Shown: positions 28,699 to 42,090 of the stretch, in pieces
Numbering within the stretch: position 1 is the first letter of the stretch
Layout of the letters: each line of letters begins with the position of its first letter
Assembly (NCBI RefSeq): GCF_019925205.1
Contig: NC_083568.1
Coordinates: 22,814,393 to 22,878,392, forward strand
Direction: 5' to 3'
Length of the DNA: 64,000 bases
Source: Metopolophium dirhodum
Taxonomy: Eukaryota; Arthropoda; Insecta; Hemiptera; Aphididae
Translations under genes and position numbers: made by a program
Notes under the pieces: generated by a model
Told to the model about the DNA's origin: nothing
Database searches by the model: none
What the model saw: the letters and a program-made list of their open reading frames with translations, nothing else

Positions 28699-31600
28699 TA
28701 TGATAATATCATAAAAAAACCTTTCGGAGCTACAGCTGGACGGGGAAAAATGTTCGGCCAAAACTCGGTGGGCATTTTTTCGTTTTACCATAATATTATT
28801 TAATCGGTAGTACGCGTCGATACGCCCGTGCGTATGTGTATATATATATACACATCTAATACGCCTACAATATATTATGTCCTAAAAGCAATAATGGCCG
28901 GGAACGTTTTGAATATTGTCCTGCACGTAGTGGGGCTTTCTTGAAAGATACGCGATATCAACTGAAAATGGAAAACAAATAGCTACGGGCGAACGCGGCC
29001 GGAATATCAAGAATACAATGCGAATCGCTCGGCAAATTGGGCTCGATTTTTATAAGAGTATTAACATATATCGACAAATGGTCCCCTATTATTCACTCGC
29101 CTTACATCGTTATGAAATTATTTTTAAAATTGATCATCCCACATAATATATTATTATATAGTGACGACTGGCATATTAGCAATACCGAGACCCAAACGGG
29201 ACTATTATCCAGATAGTAAACTAAACATTACAGAGTTTATATTTTATACATCGAGTAAGACAATTTATTGTTCCAAACAATAAGCAGACACAGTTTATTA
29301 TAAAAATGTTCATATCGACTTCTACGAGCTGTACGTCGTAATCTATAACGCCGTGTATCTTATACTGTACGACGAACATTAATGGATCGCAAACGATTTC
29401 GTTTTGCGTCAACTCAATCGTAAATTAATGAAAATTCTAAACATATCGGAAAGTTACTCGTCGTTTGCATTGAAAATGTCAATTTTACTGATATAATATT
29501 TTAAACATGACAATTTTTGTAATTATTTTTTTCATTTTGACTTGGAGTCACAATAATAATTGATTTGATATTAAAAATCTATACAATTCTCAAATATTAA
29601 GGGGGCCTCGGGTGACACTATCTTAAGGGCAGCAAATAATACGAAAAATATATTATTTTTAAAAGTTCTATATTATATACGTACGTACAGAATGGAAAGA
29701 AAATTATCTTATTTTTTTCTTTATATATATAACAACAATTTAATATTATTAAAAATGTTTAAAGTTGTAATATTAGAAAAATATATATACTATAGTTTAA
29801 TAAGAGTTATTATGCTCAATTTTAGATAATAATAATTATTACATTGTTTAATATGTATTCCTCTCCAATTATTTCAAACATGAATTCTCGCTCAAAATAT
29901 ATACATATCTATTAATTAATATTTAATGAACTATATTAACTACATAGTTAACGCATTAACACTACACAGGTACAGGCTTACATTTAACTGTAAAATTATT
30001 CGATTAGGTTAATTTTATATTAAGTATAAAATTTGTATTCTTCAATGTTTTACGAAAAACACAAATTTATCCAACTGAAAAATAAACAATCTTGTTCTAA
30101 ATTTTGTTTATTGATATTATATGTTGTCATTATAATATTACGTTCCCATTCATATATTAATATATTCGTGCAACTTTCGATGGTTTATTTTTTATAATTT
30201 GTTGATAACATTAACTTGACCTATAAACCTAGTTATTTAATTTTGAATGGGATTTTCAATTTGGATACATATTAGCTACTACCTGCCAAAATTAAAATAT
30301 TGAATTTAATTTACTGAAATAAAATTAATAATACAATGCAGTGACGTGGCCACGATCAATATTCTATTCTATATAGTATATACCTACTACTATACATACC
30401 TAAACTAACGAAGGGATAGGCAAAACGTAAAAATGTTTTGTTTTTTTTTAATAGTAGGTAGGTATTAAAATAAAATTTAATACATAGCTTTTAGCATAAA
30501 TTGTGGTGGTAGCCACCGGTGGAAGGATTGCTATTAACCTTAATGATTTATTATTCTTTTATACATATTTTAATCTTTACCATGTTATAACCTAACCAAT
30601 AGTATCACAATTCACAGGTATCTAGATTATAGAACGTTTCAGGAAGGACGATTTAGCGTGAACTTTTTTTTGGTGAAATTACATTTCAGTGTGCCACAAT
30701 TTTGATGACAAATCGGTAAAAATATATGACGCTAATTTAGGGGATATATAAAAAATATAGGTTTATATATATTATATATTTATAAAAACTATCAAAAACG
30801 TCCAAACATATCACAATGTCAAAGTTGAAATAAATAAAAATGTACAATAAATATTTGGAACCAACGTGTTAATGGAAAGAGGAATAACTAATTTTAAATC
30901 GAGGAGAGCTAAATTATTGCGTTTAACGAAACTTACATTCAATAAACAATATGTAAATTTGACATTTTCCGAGATTTCCATCAGAAATAGCCACATCGAC
31001 AAATGCATTTGAGCATTTCTATTTGATTTTTTCCGATGATATTTTCATTATAATGTATAACATTAAACCTATTCTACGAAAAAAAATAAACTTAGCCATC
31101 TTGTTAGGATAGTTTTTCTATTGTTTATAAAACCTTAAATATTTTACTTATTTTTAATAACGGTTTTTTTTTATAAATATATTTAAACTGACACATTATA
31201 GTACATGTTAAATTGAAGGTATTCAAAATTTGAATTGCAAATTTTATATAAAAAATACTGAAAAATTAATACAATTTTGACATTTTAATAATTGGATATT
31301 TTGTTTAAAAATAATATCACGTCAATACCATACTTATTTAAATAATTCATAAAAATGTCAAGTGTTCTGAATTTTTTATACCCGAATCACAACGAAATAA
31401 TCAAAATAAATTTGGTTAAAACTAATGGCTTTGCTGTAAATTACATTCAGGTTTGTCTCTCTTTTTTACATTTTTATTTCACAATTTTCATAAAATCTAC
31501 TGAGAAAACCCAAAAACTGCATTATTATTTCAAGGACCCAAATTAATTTTATTCTGATGTATATTATACTGTGAAAAAATTTAAAACAATATATAATATT

Positions 31601-33369
31601 TATTTAGGTAGGCACCTATAAATGGAATTATTAAATTTACCATTATGATTATTCATTAAAACACATATTTTTATGTACATATATTTTTTCACTGCTACCT
31701 AGTACACCTAGTTATTATTTGTTAATATACTATTCTAAAACTCTAGTTTAATAAAAGTAACAGAATAAATTTTTATACATGGTCCAAAGTGTGTTTGAGA
31801 ATAAAGGGCAACGAGACAGTTGAGTACTAGACAAGAGTGTATTTTTATGACGATGTACAATTGAATAGTTTCTTGAGGATCATTGAAACATGTGCAATCC
31901 TTAATGACAATCTCAAAAATTATGTTTTATCAACTAAATTTTTAAATTTACTTTATATTTTTGTACATAATTAATTAGTGTTTTAGCACAATATACTATT
32001 ATATGTGTGTTTAGATTTAATTTATTATTTGTATTAATAGTGCACTTGCACTAATATTTTTAGCATTACATCAGCATTTTTAGTCTTTGATATAATATCT
32101 ACACTTAAGTTTTCTCAAAAACCGATGATAGTATTAATGTAATATAATTTTAATATATTCTACTTTAATAGATTTTTTTTTAATCTTATTAATTTTGATA
32201 ATCACATGTTAACTAAAATAAACATGATTTCAAAAGTTATAACTTAAAATACGTATACGATCATTTTTCATATTAGTTAACATTTGAGCGTATATTATTC
32301 AACTTGAGTAAATAATACTATATTAATAAATTGGTTTATTAATGAAAGAAATATTTCCAGAAATTACATTTACAGTGTTATTTACTGGTCTTTTAAAAAA
32401 CTATTTTATGTATTATATGTACTTACTATTTAAACCTGAGTCTATATAATTGTATAATATTAGTTAAGTAAATTTGAATGAAAGTTCAAAGTATGGAAAC
32501 TATAAAATAATAATAACTTTGATTATAATTTAAGATATTAGTATTCAAATTTGAAATACAACGTTGGCTTTATTTAGAAAACAATTTTTGTACTTTTATC
32601 CTGATATATTTCAAAAACTTTTAGGTTTTAAGTACTTATTTTACTGTTTGAAATGCAAAATACTTTTTTGATATTACACTTTTTTACGTTTATGATTTTA
32701 CAAAAATAATAATACAATTTTTTTTGTTATCAACTTTGTAAAATTGTCCAGTCTCAAATTAATTGTTCACACATTATTTATGTGAATTTGGTGTACTTAG
32801 TGAAATTGTATAACCAACAATACCACTAATCAACAATCAGTACCAAAAAAATGGAAGAAAACTTGTTTAGTTGCTAAATAATAATTAATATCATAAATCA
32901 TAATAGAAAAGGTATTTTTTCGTATTTTAATAAACATCATACTCGAAAAAAATTATATTATATTATACATGGCGTATTATGTGAATACATTTAGGAATAA
33001 AATACTTGAATGTACGTATTCCAAATTCAATTGATGGTGTTTGAAATACTTATCATAAGTGTTTTTAACAAGTTTGCGCAGTGAAACATATTTAATTAAA
33101 GTAAAATAAACAAAAATATCGCTCTCGATTCAGATACGTAAGTCAATCTAATAAACAGAATATGAAGATACGATGTATTAAATTATATCTAAAACGCGCA
33201 TCTCTTATACACGCGACGTATATAATAATGTGTTCTGCTAGTCCGCTGCAGTGATAAACAATATCAATCTTTATCATATTGTACGTCCAATATCGTAATA
33301 CTAGTGCACGACGTATACGTAATATTATCACAGAGGTTAATACTTACAGATTAAAAATCAGCTCAATCG
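28699..33369. other. gene-less, very AT-rich stretch
   Basis: Homopolymer-rich and almost without CpG between 29.5 and 33.1 kb, which makes the GC island that follows stand out. No open frame above about 65 codons. Confidence 0.6.
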
Positions 33370-34160
33370 CACGGAACCGACAAGTGTGAATATAAGGGAA
33401 CGCGTACGACGACTATTATCGTATACGTATAAATTGTACGTCGGGCGAAAAGATTTTCACGGGAAAATTCTTCACTCGATGGAAAACGATGATATTTTGG
33501 TACGACCAGCACGACGATACAGACTATACGTAGGTCCTATACCTGTTATACCGCGGCGACCGATCCGCGCTAAGAGTGATTTTTCAAAATGCTATTTTTC
33601 CGTCGTATCAACACACCGACTACGCCGAAACGGATCGGATTGAATTGGCGCTCTTGGCGGTTTTCTCGCGATATACCGAACTATATCGCACCATACGTCT
33701 CGCGACGGTCGCTTACGATATTATTATATAATCCATGTGCATTTCACATACACATATACACACGACTGTGTTCGTGACTCTTGGGCTGCGCACCACGACG
33801 ATGACACGCGCCACCTCGGTGATCGACTGGAGTAGTGCCGAGCCCCTGGCGAAATGGTCCCTCCGGTGCCGGTGCGCACGCCCAGGGCCACCGCCGAGCG
33901 ACGTATCCGTCCGATGTCCCGCCGAAGCGTTTTCGCGCGGGAAACTCTGCTTCGCTTTTCTCGCGGCGCCTTACCCTATTGCTTGCGTCCACACCGGACG
34001 ATTCGCCGGTACGATTTACCTATGTATACGCGGCGACGATGTAAGTATAATATACGTATAGGCCAACAGATATGATTATATTATGATATTGTGCAGACCC
34101 CGACGACTTGGCGTGGACCGCCCCCGCAGGCCGTCACGTCACTCCCGCGAGCACGATGGA
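33370..34160. promoter_or_regulatory. CpG-rich island
   Basis: About 800 bases of clearly higher GC and CpG density than the AT-rich flanks, richest at 33800-34040 and 34097-34155. In insects with unmethylated intergenic DNA such patches often mark promoters or first exons. No homologous coding sequence is seen on the minus strand, where the open frame at 33744-33992 looks like a composition artefact. Confidence 0.45.
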
Positions 34161-34210
34161 CATTCAAATTGTCTGTTAGACGTGTTTTTTTTTTTTTCAA
34201 AAGTCAATAA
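33801..34210 (+). CDS. possible small two-exon gene in a GC-rich island, unknown
   Basis: Not recognised as any known family. Exon 1 (33801-34040) reads from ATG for 80 codons and ends CGACGAT before a consensus donor GTAAGT. A 56-base AT-rich candidate intron (34041-34096) ends TTGTGCAG. Exon 2 (34097-34210) keeps the frame for 37 codons to TAA. The stop overlaps an AATAAA poly(A) hexamer (34206-34211). The predicted 117 residues are rich in Arg, Pro and Cys with one hydrophobic patch (LCFAFLAAPYPIACV) and no motif I know; a run of Phe comes from poly(T) in exon 2. An earlier in-frame ATG lies at 33735, after a TATATAA at 33725-33731. Other frames are also open because of the GC content, so it may be a non-coding RNA, a promoter island or nothing. 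Confidence 0.2.
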
Positions 34211-34789
34211 AAGATAGTGTATAGGCGGGTAAATTATATCAGGTACCTAATTTATATTTTTAATAAGCAAATGAAATATTAACATAATATTGAGTTGGTA
34301 CGCAAAAAATAAAACTGACAAAAGTACAAAATAACATATCCGCAAAACCAATAACATTGCACCAAGGCATGTCCGTAAATCATAATCCGTTTATATTAAA
34401 CAATAAATAATAATTATAACCACGGTTATCTTATTAGTTCGTCCAGCAAGATACTGCACTAGCGCGACTGCGCGAGCCTCCGAGATTAAATAAATAGTAC
34501 GATTATACGAAAATAGTATGCGATGCATACTGTATATAATATTAATGTGAAGACAAATAAATATTTAAAACAAACAATAACAATGATAAATAGCACTATC
34601 TAAAATTCAAACCATTCAAAATAAATGGCTGTCACTATTCAGTCACATCTTAAAATAATAAAATTTGTTCATTTTATAATACAAAGTTATGAAAAGTTAG
34701 AAAATGTAGGATTTCAACCTGATACAACCTTGGTTCTTGAGGCCCCGATGAAATGCACCCCCAACACCCCCGCTTAATCCGGCACTGAT
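34211..34789. other. AT-rich stretch ending in a repeat-like motif
   Basis: No gene. On the minus strand, 34787-34741 reads CAGTGCCGGATTAAGCGGGG, similar to motifs at 6330, 7746 and 48370. Confidence 0.5.
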
Positions 34790-35403
34790 CGCTAAGACCC
34801 TTTCCACTTTCAGTCACGACAATTTCAATCGCCGTCACTATAGATTATATGTGATATATAAGTTTGTATGTATGTTATACAGATCTCGTATAGAAAATAT
34901 AGCTTCTGTTGACAACATATCATAAAGTTAGTGGCCGGGTCGATTACAATCAACGTTCCACTCACTCCGAATTGCCAGCAAGTGATGTCTCTCATCAACC
35001 TTGTACGATAGTTTTTTTTTTTAAAGAAGACATGTATTTGTTAAGCGCACTATTACATTGTTTAAGGTCCAGACGATGAAAATAGACTATTTCTTCGGAG
35101 ATTATAGTAAATCGCTTAGAACCTTTCCACTTTCAGTCACGACAATTTAAATCACTGTAACACATTGTAAGTATGTTTATTAGATAATATATAGATCTCG
35201 AATAGACGATGGCCTAGGTCGAAAACATATTATCATAGTACCTAAAATACATCGAGTTACCGGGACGGTTACAATCGACGTTCAACCCACTCCAAATTGC
35301 AAGCAAGTATCGTGCATCGCAACCTTTGATAATTTATTTTAAAAAGACATGTATCTATTTGATAAACGCACTATTAAACTGTTATTACGCTGCAAACGAT
35401 GAG
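34790..35403 (+). repeat. diverged direct tandem duplication, period about 320 bp
   Basis: Copy 1 (34790-35082) and copy 2 (35113-35403) share landmarks in the same order: a 25-base identical block (34801-34825 and 35124-35148), ATATAGATCTCG/ACAGATCTCG, GACAACATAT/GAAAACATAT, CGACGTTCA/CAACGTTCC with CACTCC-AATTGC-AGCAAGT, AAGACATGTAT, and CGCACTATTA. Likeness is roughly 70 to 75 percent by eye. No open frame is shared. It could be two units of a satellite or two copies of one transposon end. Confidence 0.75.
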
Positions 35404-37489
35404 CAAACGGAGAGCACGTACAAAATATAATAATATAGAATCAAACGAACACGTCTTAAACAGTTAAGCATCATGGGTACCCCACGGGTACAACGTCTCT
35501 GATGTATAAGTCATCGGGTCATGAATAGACTCGTAAGTCGTAACACGTTTGGAATAATTGGAATTCAAATTATGAGAATTTCGATGTGTTTCGTCTTGTA
35601 GGAATATTGATTGAGATTCCCCAAACACAACTGGACTCGAACCGGAGACGATTTTTAATTTCTACGATGGTCACGTCATAATATCGTCATAACAATAATA
35701 TGACGACGATCTTCATGGTTTAGCAGAATTTATCGAATGCCGGCAGTAACTATTTGTGGTTTGGTAGTTATATTGTGTGCCTTTATAAGCTCTGGCTGCT
35801 CATTAAAATCGAACGTAATCCAACAAACGTTAGAAATTAAAGTATATAATCGGTAATGGAAATTTTAATTAAAATATCTAAATGTAAGTATGGACGGATG
35901 ATCAAAAGCGTCGACGCAAGCGTATATTTATTTATTATTTAATGAGAAAAAAATATACTTCAGTTGTGCATATATTTGCATATTATCGGGATTGACTTAG
36001 GATTTCTTATGCATTTTGTGAGAGAATGTTACACCTGGAAAATGTAAGCGTTTTGATTTATAAAACTGTCCGACGATTGGTTTGTGAAGTATAAGCTTTG
36101 ATAGTTGTTAATCTATATATACACTGTCGTAATAATCGGTGTTTTTAATATGAAAACTGTTTTGAATTTAAAATACACAAACCAACAACAAGAAATTGTA
36201 ATTATTGTTTGTTAATAACGCGAACTATAATATACATTTCAATTTAAATATTTATAAATTGTATATATTGCCGAATAATATTCGAAAGCCGTACATAAAT
36301 CCAAAAACCACAACGAAAATGTCGTTTCTGATATTTTTGTTGATAGTTTTGTATGCGAAAACAACACATTTTTTGAAATAAAATTATATAATATATATAT
36401 TTCAACATAATATATGATTTTCAAGAGTTTTCCAACATAAAATAGTGTATCAGATTTATTGTTATTAAAGTAAATTTCGACAATTTTAGATTCGGAGCGA
36501 TGAATGTATTGGTTGTGCAATAATGTTTTTTTTGTCTAACGTCACATTTAGAAATGTAAAAACGCTTCAATCTTGTTGAAGGTGTGCATCTGATAAAAAA
36601 TTGAATTTGTTTAGTGCTTTGAGTGATTAAAAGTAAAAATTAAGCAGTAATTTTCAAGATAGTCGTGAAATAAAATAAAACAAATATTTAGAAAAAACAG
36701 AATATTTCCGTAAACTAGTTTTCTAAAAAAAATATTTTTTTTTATGTTATAATTCAAAAATGAATAGCTAAGATACTTGAAATGTTCACTCTTTATTCAT
36801 AATAGCATGTGGTAAAATTTTCAAAATATTTTGGATATTTTTGTGTTATTTGTAGACGTATACACCTATTCATTTTTTGACCTTGTCATAACGCATAGTC
36901 AGAATTTTTTTTGTACAGGCATTGAAAATTCACATTTTTATGGAATTTATTAATATTAGGAAAGTGTGTAATTTATTTTATAGTTAAAATCTCGTAACAT
37001 TTTTAATTTTAACACCCAAAGATTAAAAGTTTAATAAATAATTTCTCGTAATTTTTTTATTACTAGAATTGAAAAAAAAATAATAATAAATAGGCATACA
37101 CTTTTTATGAGCATTGAAGCATTTTGACGTATACCTAGTTAATATTTATCATCACACGATCTTTGCTATTATTTAGTCATTATTCAAAAAGTATTAGAAA
37201 ATAATAGAAACATAAAACATCTCACCATCATTATTAAATTATGATTGCCTAAACACGATTTACTTTTAAAAATATTTAGGCTTTTAATTTTATATCACAT
37301 CGTTCTACGGTAGGTGGTACTGCCCATTTGCCTACAAGTATATAACAAATTTTGTTTATTTTAATTTTAAATTATACGATATAATATTATAAAAATAAAT
37401 TTTATTATATTATACATATGCGGTGTATCTGGCAAAACAATTGGCTCAGCGTATCGTAAAACTAAAATTAAAATAATTGTTCAATAGTC
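35404..37489. other. gene-less AT-rich stretch
   Basis: Repeat-like AT-rich text at 36540-37070 with no clear ends. The minus frame at 36239-36520 is low-complexity and not called. Confidence 0.5.
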
Positions 37490-37690
37490 ATATAAATAAA
37501 ATTATTTAAGGTATCCTCAGAAATAGAGCTTTACACACCGTCTCCTCGCAGAATCCTTTTTCGTATGCAATGATTTAGCATCGAATTCAAATTTAACGAA
37601 ATTTCTATAACTACAGTGACTTACTCAATGACGAAATACACTCGAGTCCTACAGCGAAGCGCCTTCCCAAGTTTTTTGAATGTGTGCTTT
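37490..37690. repeat. probable dispersed-repeat relic
   Basis: A GC-richer island (GCATCGAATTCAAATTTAAC, then TGACTTACTCAATGACG and CTCGAGTCCTACAGCGAAGC) in very AT-rich DNA. It has no open frame and resembles dispersed repeats I associate with aphid genomes. That likeness is from memory only. Confidence 0.3.
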
Positions 37691-39264
37691 TCAAGTTGGT
37701 AAACAACTAAAGCCGCAAATCGATCCATTCACCATACATTTTACATAATCTGAAGAATAAAAGCTATTTTAAATTGCTAATTACGATATTGAATCATTTT
37801 TAAAACGGAAAATTAATTGAGAAAAACAAAAGATAACTATACTACTTTCAATTACTATACGAATGCACATGTATTGCATTGCATAATCTGAAGGGCATTT
37901 AGTATGTCTCAGTGATTTAAATGGCAAACTTTAATAATTTTGAAAATTCGAAATTTTGCGCAAATTACTTACATTTGGTTTTACACTTCAATATCAGATA
38001 ATATAAAATAATTATCAAAATTACTGTGAATTATTTGGCTAAACAGAAACAAATTGGATAATTTTTAGACCTACTTTAATCATCTATAATATGCTACTGA
38101 ATTAATAAACATACAAATATAGCGTTGTTTTTCGTTCTTTGAAGAACATTGCGTGTTACCATAAATAGTAGTTTTATATTGTTTTAATGTCGATGCGGTA
38201 CGAACGATAATTTTATCATTCTCGCATGAAAACCTTTTTTATTTACGTCAGTCAAAAATAATTTTGTTCTTCGTGGTGATAAATTAAAACGCTATTTTTT
38301 AAGTTCGTCGTTAAATGTGCTGAATTGAAATATGCATTAGCATTAGCAAATCTAATATTATTTTAAAAGAAGTTTGCATAAAAATAGCGTGGTAAAAAAT
38401 AAAAATATGGATTTCTGACAACTGAATATTTTAAGTAAGTATAACTATTGACCAACATAATATTGATTTGGTTTTTCAAAGATAGTTTACAAAGCTCATG
38501 ACCTAATTTTAGTGTCAAATATTGATAAAAAAAAAGATTTTTTACTATCGTAAGTTGTAATTAATGTTTTACACTTTGATATGGAGTCAGTTACCTACTT
38601 CTACGAATAAATAAATATTTAATAGTAAAATGTTTCAAATTTAATTATTTAAGACTTAGGTTATTTAACAGTCTGTAGGGATAATCTGACATGTAAATAA
38701 TAAACGAATACCTTATAAAGGAAACTAGATATTTTTTTGTGTAAATAAAAAATAAATTTAAGTAAGGCTGGGAACCTTAGGCATTTGCATATTTGTTTAG
38801 AAGTAAAGTGCATATTTAAATTTTGATTTGATCCAAATTCTAAAATTATTCTAAAACAATATAATATAATATAATACTCTACAAATAAATAAATGTTATT
38901 GTTCTTTTTTCTATACATTATAAAACTATTAAAAATTTATTACTCAAATATTGTACATACTGATTAAATTCTAATAATATTTTTGATGAAAAATAAAAAT
39001 AGTAATTTCTGACCATTTAAATTTTTTAATACTTAAAAAATGATGATATAATTTTATAAAAAGTCTTTGCCCTAGTTAAAACTATTAAAATCATTCACGC
39101 AAATTATGATTGAATATAAATATTATTTTTGTATACTATAATAGTATGTTATATTTTTTTGACATACAAAATGTATGTTTTAATTTCTGTACTATTATAT
39201 ATATATAATGTATTAGAATATACACAAATATTGAAGAATAAAATGTCATAGGATAATCAGATTT

Positions 39265-39441
39265 ATATTTTACTGTAACATAGGTTGGTCCTCATTTGAA
39301 ACAAAACAGTTTTCACCACAGGACACTCCTGAAATGGTATACAAAAAATATAAATATTTGAGAAAATGTTCCTTAAGTAAAGATTTCAAAAATCAGGGTT
39401 AGAATATATGTGTTATTACGAACAAGTTGAACATCATTTTC
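39265..39441. repeat. decayed partial copy of the 41 kb fold-back element
   Basis: From about 39272 the text runs in parallel with the right arm at 41776-41973. Shared landmarks in the same order are a TTTAC-GTAA stretch, CCATTTGAAA/CTCATTTGAAA, CCACAGG, a GTA-run-of-A segment and AAAATCAG, ending near a GTTGAA-CATC stretch. Overall likeness looks modest, roughly two bases in three. Only one arm is recognisable here. Confidence 0.45.
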
Positions 39442-40419
39442 CATGTAATTATTAAAGAGTATCTAACCATTTTGAAAATCGATTGTACATTTAAATTTTT
39501 CTAGAAACACAAAATATACAAAATAGTATAATTATACCACCGTATTGTATAAAATATTTACCTACCTATTATCGTATTTTGTATTCAAATTTATTAATTT
39601 AGGTAGGTACGCCGTTACCGTATAATTGTGAAGTGTATAATTAAATTTTTTTTTTTATTGTCTCAGAACATATTATTATTATAATATGGTAAAAAGTACT
39701 TTATGCTTCGACGGTTTAAATTACTTTGAATTTTTGACATTCCTCGGGGGAAATCGCACATGTTTTCAGAGTATTATTTAATATTAAATTAATGTAATAT
39801 ATTTTTGAAAATAATTTTGAATAATGACTTTAACGACAAATGTTGTTTACATTTATAGGTACAGGTCGTTAAAAAATTCGAGTTCCAAGCAAGGTGGTGA
39901 TTTCACTACGAGAATCGTTGGAGATAAGACACAGATTAGTGTTATAATATTATATAGATTTTAGAATTCCCGATCACGTCGCACATCATACCTAATAATA
40001 TGATGAAGCGATATTGAAATTATTAAAAAACTTAGTCACTAACGATCGAGATAATTTAACTGAAACCGATTGTTAAAGGAATGTATTATTATAAATAAAA
40101 GTTCACTGATATAACATTATTATTTTTGTTATTTTATGGGCGTGATGTGCCATTATGGCATTATGGTGTATATCGCATGGCTGTAGTAGTATCTATTCGC
40201 CGTGGTGTGCCGGCGTTATTATTAAATTACACATTGAGGTGTTATATTATTATAGTAAAATGCTAACGCGACCCCATAACCAAACAATAATAATGATAAT
40301 AATAATTAACGTTGAAAATGATTATCGCCATTGTGTACACGCGGGATATAATCAGCAGCAGCTCATGTCCACGACGAACGCGGGTCATCCACTAAACATC
40401 CATCATGATATTACTATAA

Positions 40420-40420
40420 C

Positions 40421-40451
<31 letters not shown>
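40420..40451. repeat. ATT microsatellite
   Basis: About ten ATT units; it produces the poly-Ile end of a spurious open frame at 40155-40463. Confidence 0.95.
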
Positions 40452-41225
40452 TATTACTATTAAAACAGTGATCACAATAATAATTCATAAATAAAATATG
40501 TTCCGAAAAGACCGGCAGGGACGAATCGGCTGGGGATCGACCCTGTAATAATATAATATACAATATTGGAAACTGGTCCCACTGCACTTCCGCACGTTAT
40601 AATATTATTGCGTTAGGTATGAAAAAATATTTTAGTTGTCGTGTGCATTTTAATCGCATATAGGTTTCGTCTGGACGGCCGTGGACGGCAGAACATCGGA
40701 CAGTGAAACTTATTAATGCGAATTTTAGTTGTTGTGCGGTTATATTATTATTTAAAGAAATTGTACGATTAAAAATGTCTGATACACTTAACGCGAGTTC
40801 AACCGCGGGATGCAGCCAGAAGTAAACGTATCATGATCCCGCCAATGATCGTCATACATCGTATATTACGCATAATTCGGCTGCAGTATGATTATTTCAA
40901 AGGTAAACACTCAATCTCTCGAGTCAAGTGTTAAAGATTTTGTAAATATTTTTTCAAGGCAGGTGCGCAAAATTTGAAGTAATAAAAAAACAACCTTTTT
41001 GAAAAAAAGAAGATTATATTTTATCTTTCTAAGAATTTCTGTGCATAAAAATTGAATGTCTCACGAGTAGTAAGTACATATTATTATTTGAAAATATATC
41101 AATGAGCAAAGTAGCTATAGTGAGTAGTGGACAATATTTTGGGCGTACCATGTTAACGTTAATAATTTTTGTGAAAATTAGTTTTTACCCTTAGAAGAAT
41201 CACCATGCATACAAATATGTATATA

Positions 41226-41973
41226 GGGTGATACACCAAGCATGATCACTCCCTTTTTTATTTGATACTGCAGTTATTCAAAATCTGAAATTTGATTTTT
41301 TAAATATACTATTTAAAGACCATATTTTTAAATTATTGAGATTTTTTGTACTACTTACTTAAGGAGTTTCCTGTGGAGGTATAAACTTCTGTTTTTAAAA
41401 TGAAAACACCCCTATTCAACTATAAATTACACAGTAGATAATTTTATTGAAATTGTTGATGTACCTAATTCAAAATTCAAAGAGTAGTTTCTTAGTTATT
41501 TAAATCTGTGTTCTAAGAATAATGGGTCCATGGTAATGGGTTTATAAGATATGGGTGCTATGGTAATTTTAAAATATTGTAGTCATTAATATTAATAATT
41601 TGTAAAAATGGGCTAAGTATAATAAATACTAGATTCAATTTATGTTTATTTCATATTTATGCAAAACCATTTTTAAGGATTATTATCCTAACTACAAACA
41701 TTTTAATAACTAAGAAACTACTCTTTGAATTTTGAATTAGGTACATCAACATTTTTAAGAAAATTATCCATTAAATAATTTACAGTAAAACAGGGGGTTC
41801 CCATTTGAAAAACAGAAGTTTGTATCGCCACAGGTCCACAAGTAGTACAAAAAAATTCATTAATTTTAAAATATTATGGTCTTAGAGTATACTTAAAAAT
41901 TCTAAAAATCAGTATTCAAATAAATTCATTATTAAAGTAAAAAAAGAGAGAGAATATGTTTGTTGAATCACCC
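41226..41973. mobile_element. fold-back (long inverted repeat) element, 748 bp
   Basis: The left arm (about 41226-41510) is an imperfect inverted copy of the right arm (about 41690-41973). The ends read GGGTGATACACCAAGCAT on the left and GGGTGATTCAACAAACAT on the reverse of the right. The most conserved part is a block of about 45 bases inside each arm (41457-41501 against 41707-41753) that is nearly identical when reverse-complemented. The ends are flanked by TA-rich sequence (TATA on both sides), which would fit a TA-target element such as the Tc1/mariner group, but no transposase is present. An alternative is two copies of one element inserted head to head. Confidence 0.72.
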
Positions 41974-41984
41974 ATATATCATCA

Positions 41985-42090
41985 TTATCATCATAATAAC
42001 AATATGTCCTCACAACTCTCCAAGTTTGTCGGTTCAGGATTCTTCCCTCCCCTAGGCAACCACTTTCAATTTCTCTAGGTCTTACCTTAT
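41985..42090 (-). repeat. possible 3' remnant of a LINE on the minus strand
   Basis: Read on the minus strand, a GC-richer stretch (AAGACCTAGAGAAATTG, GTGGTTGCCTAGGGGAGG) leads into a TGATGATAATGATGAT tail at 42002-41981. Several insect LINE groups end in such short tandem tails. No reverse transcriptase is preserved and the piece is only about 100 bases long. Confidence 0.28.

Larger units (their letters stand above)
37691..41225. other. gene-less stretch (apart from the repeat copy at 39265-39441)
   Basis: AT-rich with a GC-richer part at 40500-40870. That part holds a 16-codon ATG frame (40775-40822) whose last codons overlap a weak donor GTAAAC; it is not called as a gene. Confidence 0.5.

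Noticed and set aside
40155..40463. 102-codon plus-strand frame
   Set aside because: Ends in a poly-Ile run made by the ATT microsatellite; no other content.
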